A DNA stretch of 64,000 nt from Homalodisca vitripennis. Its lineage: Eukaryota > Arthropoda > Insecta > Hemiptera > Cicadellidae. The position numbers were made by a program, and so were the translations under genes. The notes under the pieces were generated by a model. That model was not told the DNA's origin. It worked only from the letters and a program-made list of their open reading frames with translations, and did not search any database. This document shows, in pieces, positions 63,619-64,000 of this stretch (within the stretch, counting starts at the first letter, position 1; every line of letters begins with the position of its first letter). The DNA lies in the NCBI RefSeq assembly GCF_021130785.1, contig NW_025777635.1, positions 1 through 64,000 on the forward strand. Direction: 5' to 3'.

Positions 63619-63657
63619 GGTTTTGACCCTAAAAACACGGTTTTTAGGGTCAAAACC
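63619..63657. repeat. Perfect 18-bp hairpin with 3-base loop
   Basis: GGTTTTGACCCTAAAAAC (63619-63636) and GTTTTTAGGGTCAAAACC (63640-63657) pair perfectly around ACG. It lies about 80 bases upstream of the minus-strand ATG at 63537. It may be a foldback end, a regulatory structure or a replication-slippage product. Confidence 0.8.
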
Positions 63658-64000
63658 ACAGCTCTTAAGGGTGCATATACTAGAGTTTTTGAAAAAATCC
63701 TGAAAATCTACTGGAATTTCTCTAATTATTGCGAATTTTAGCTTTAAAGTTGATAATGTGAACGATATTTCTCGAAAATTCTGTTGTAAATATATTTAAA
63801 TCTTAATGAAAAATCTTGGAAAAGTTAAAGAAAAAAATATTGAAAAAATAGTATTATAGAATTTAAATTACCCCCTACAAACCAATATACTATTTTCAAT
63901 AATTTTAAGTCTTAGTTTACAGATTTTTCTATAATAAATAGAAGAATCTACAGCTGTTTTACTACAATTTGTGCTGATTTGTGTCAAAAATCACCACTTC

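Noticed and set aside
1..64000. CRISPR arrays, operons, rRNA genes or prophage
   Set aside because: No regularly spaced identical repeats with unique spacers, no clustered same-strand genes and no rRNA-like sequence were seen; the window is eukaryotic.

Overview
This is AT-rich eukaryotic DNA with no bacterial or phage character: no operons, no ribosome-binding sites, very few long open frames, many microsatellites and many decayed transposable elements. The mix of jockey/CR1-like LINEs, a P/THAP9-type transposase relic, piggyBac-type ends, tRNA-derived SINEs and short motifs such as TAGGCCTA suggests an arthropod, probably an insect and possibly a hemipteran. That identification is inference. 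I see no intact, recognisable host gene.

Left part (1-16.6 kb): a SINE, a tandem duplication of about 0.6 kb, an A/C-only tract, the first arm of a large non-coding repeat (called R1 here; 4430-8110, reverse) and a smaller R1 copy (9430-10080). Then come a CpG-rich block at 12.5 kb, a broken P-element-like transposase (13.65-14.72 kb) and a second GC-rich block with a TATA-like box (16.27-16.53 kb).

Middle part (18.6-43.5 kb): relics of at least two LINEs. One is an endonuclease fragment on + at 18.6-19.1 kb; the other is a frameshifted reverse transcriptase on - at 23.9-25.9 kb with a mutated catalytic Asp. Two esterase-like (SGNH) ORF1 fragments lie on -, a good one at 39.0-39.7 kb and a weak one at 20.5-20.7 kb. 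A candidate two-exon gene (28.4 and 30.8 kb) has canonical splice sites in matching phase but carries a stop. Two non-autonomous DNA transposons have clear ends: a TTAA-flanked piggyBac-type element (32165-33452) and a very well preserved inverted-repeat element of unassigned superfamily (40943-41800).

Right part (44-64 kb): a 4 kb complex of direct and inverted repeat modules between long TA microsatellites, a frameshifted piggyBac-like zinc-binding C-terminus (51.5 kb), a SINE, and four more R1 copies. One of these, 55690-59565, is a near full-length opposite-orientation partner of the 4.4-8.1 kb arm. The window ends with a tandem repeat, a small broken gene on - and an 18-bp perfect hairpin.

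The genes do not form a pathway. The window is best read as intergenic or intronic, transposon-derived DNA. Items that might be new are the R1 family, the 40.9-41.8 kb element with GC-rich cargo, the 44-48 kb repeat complex and the two-exon candidate. Repeat boundaries were aligned by eye and are approximate unless exact bases are given.
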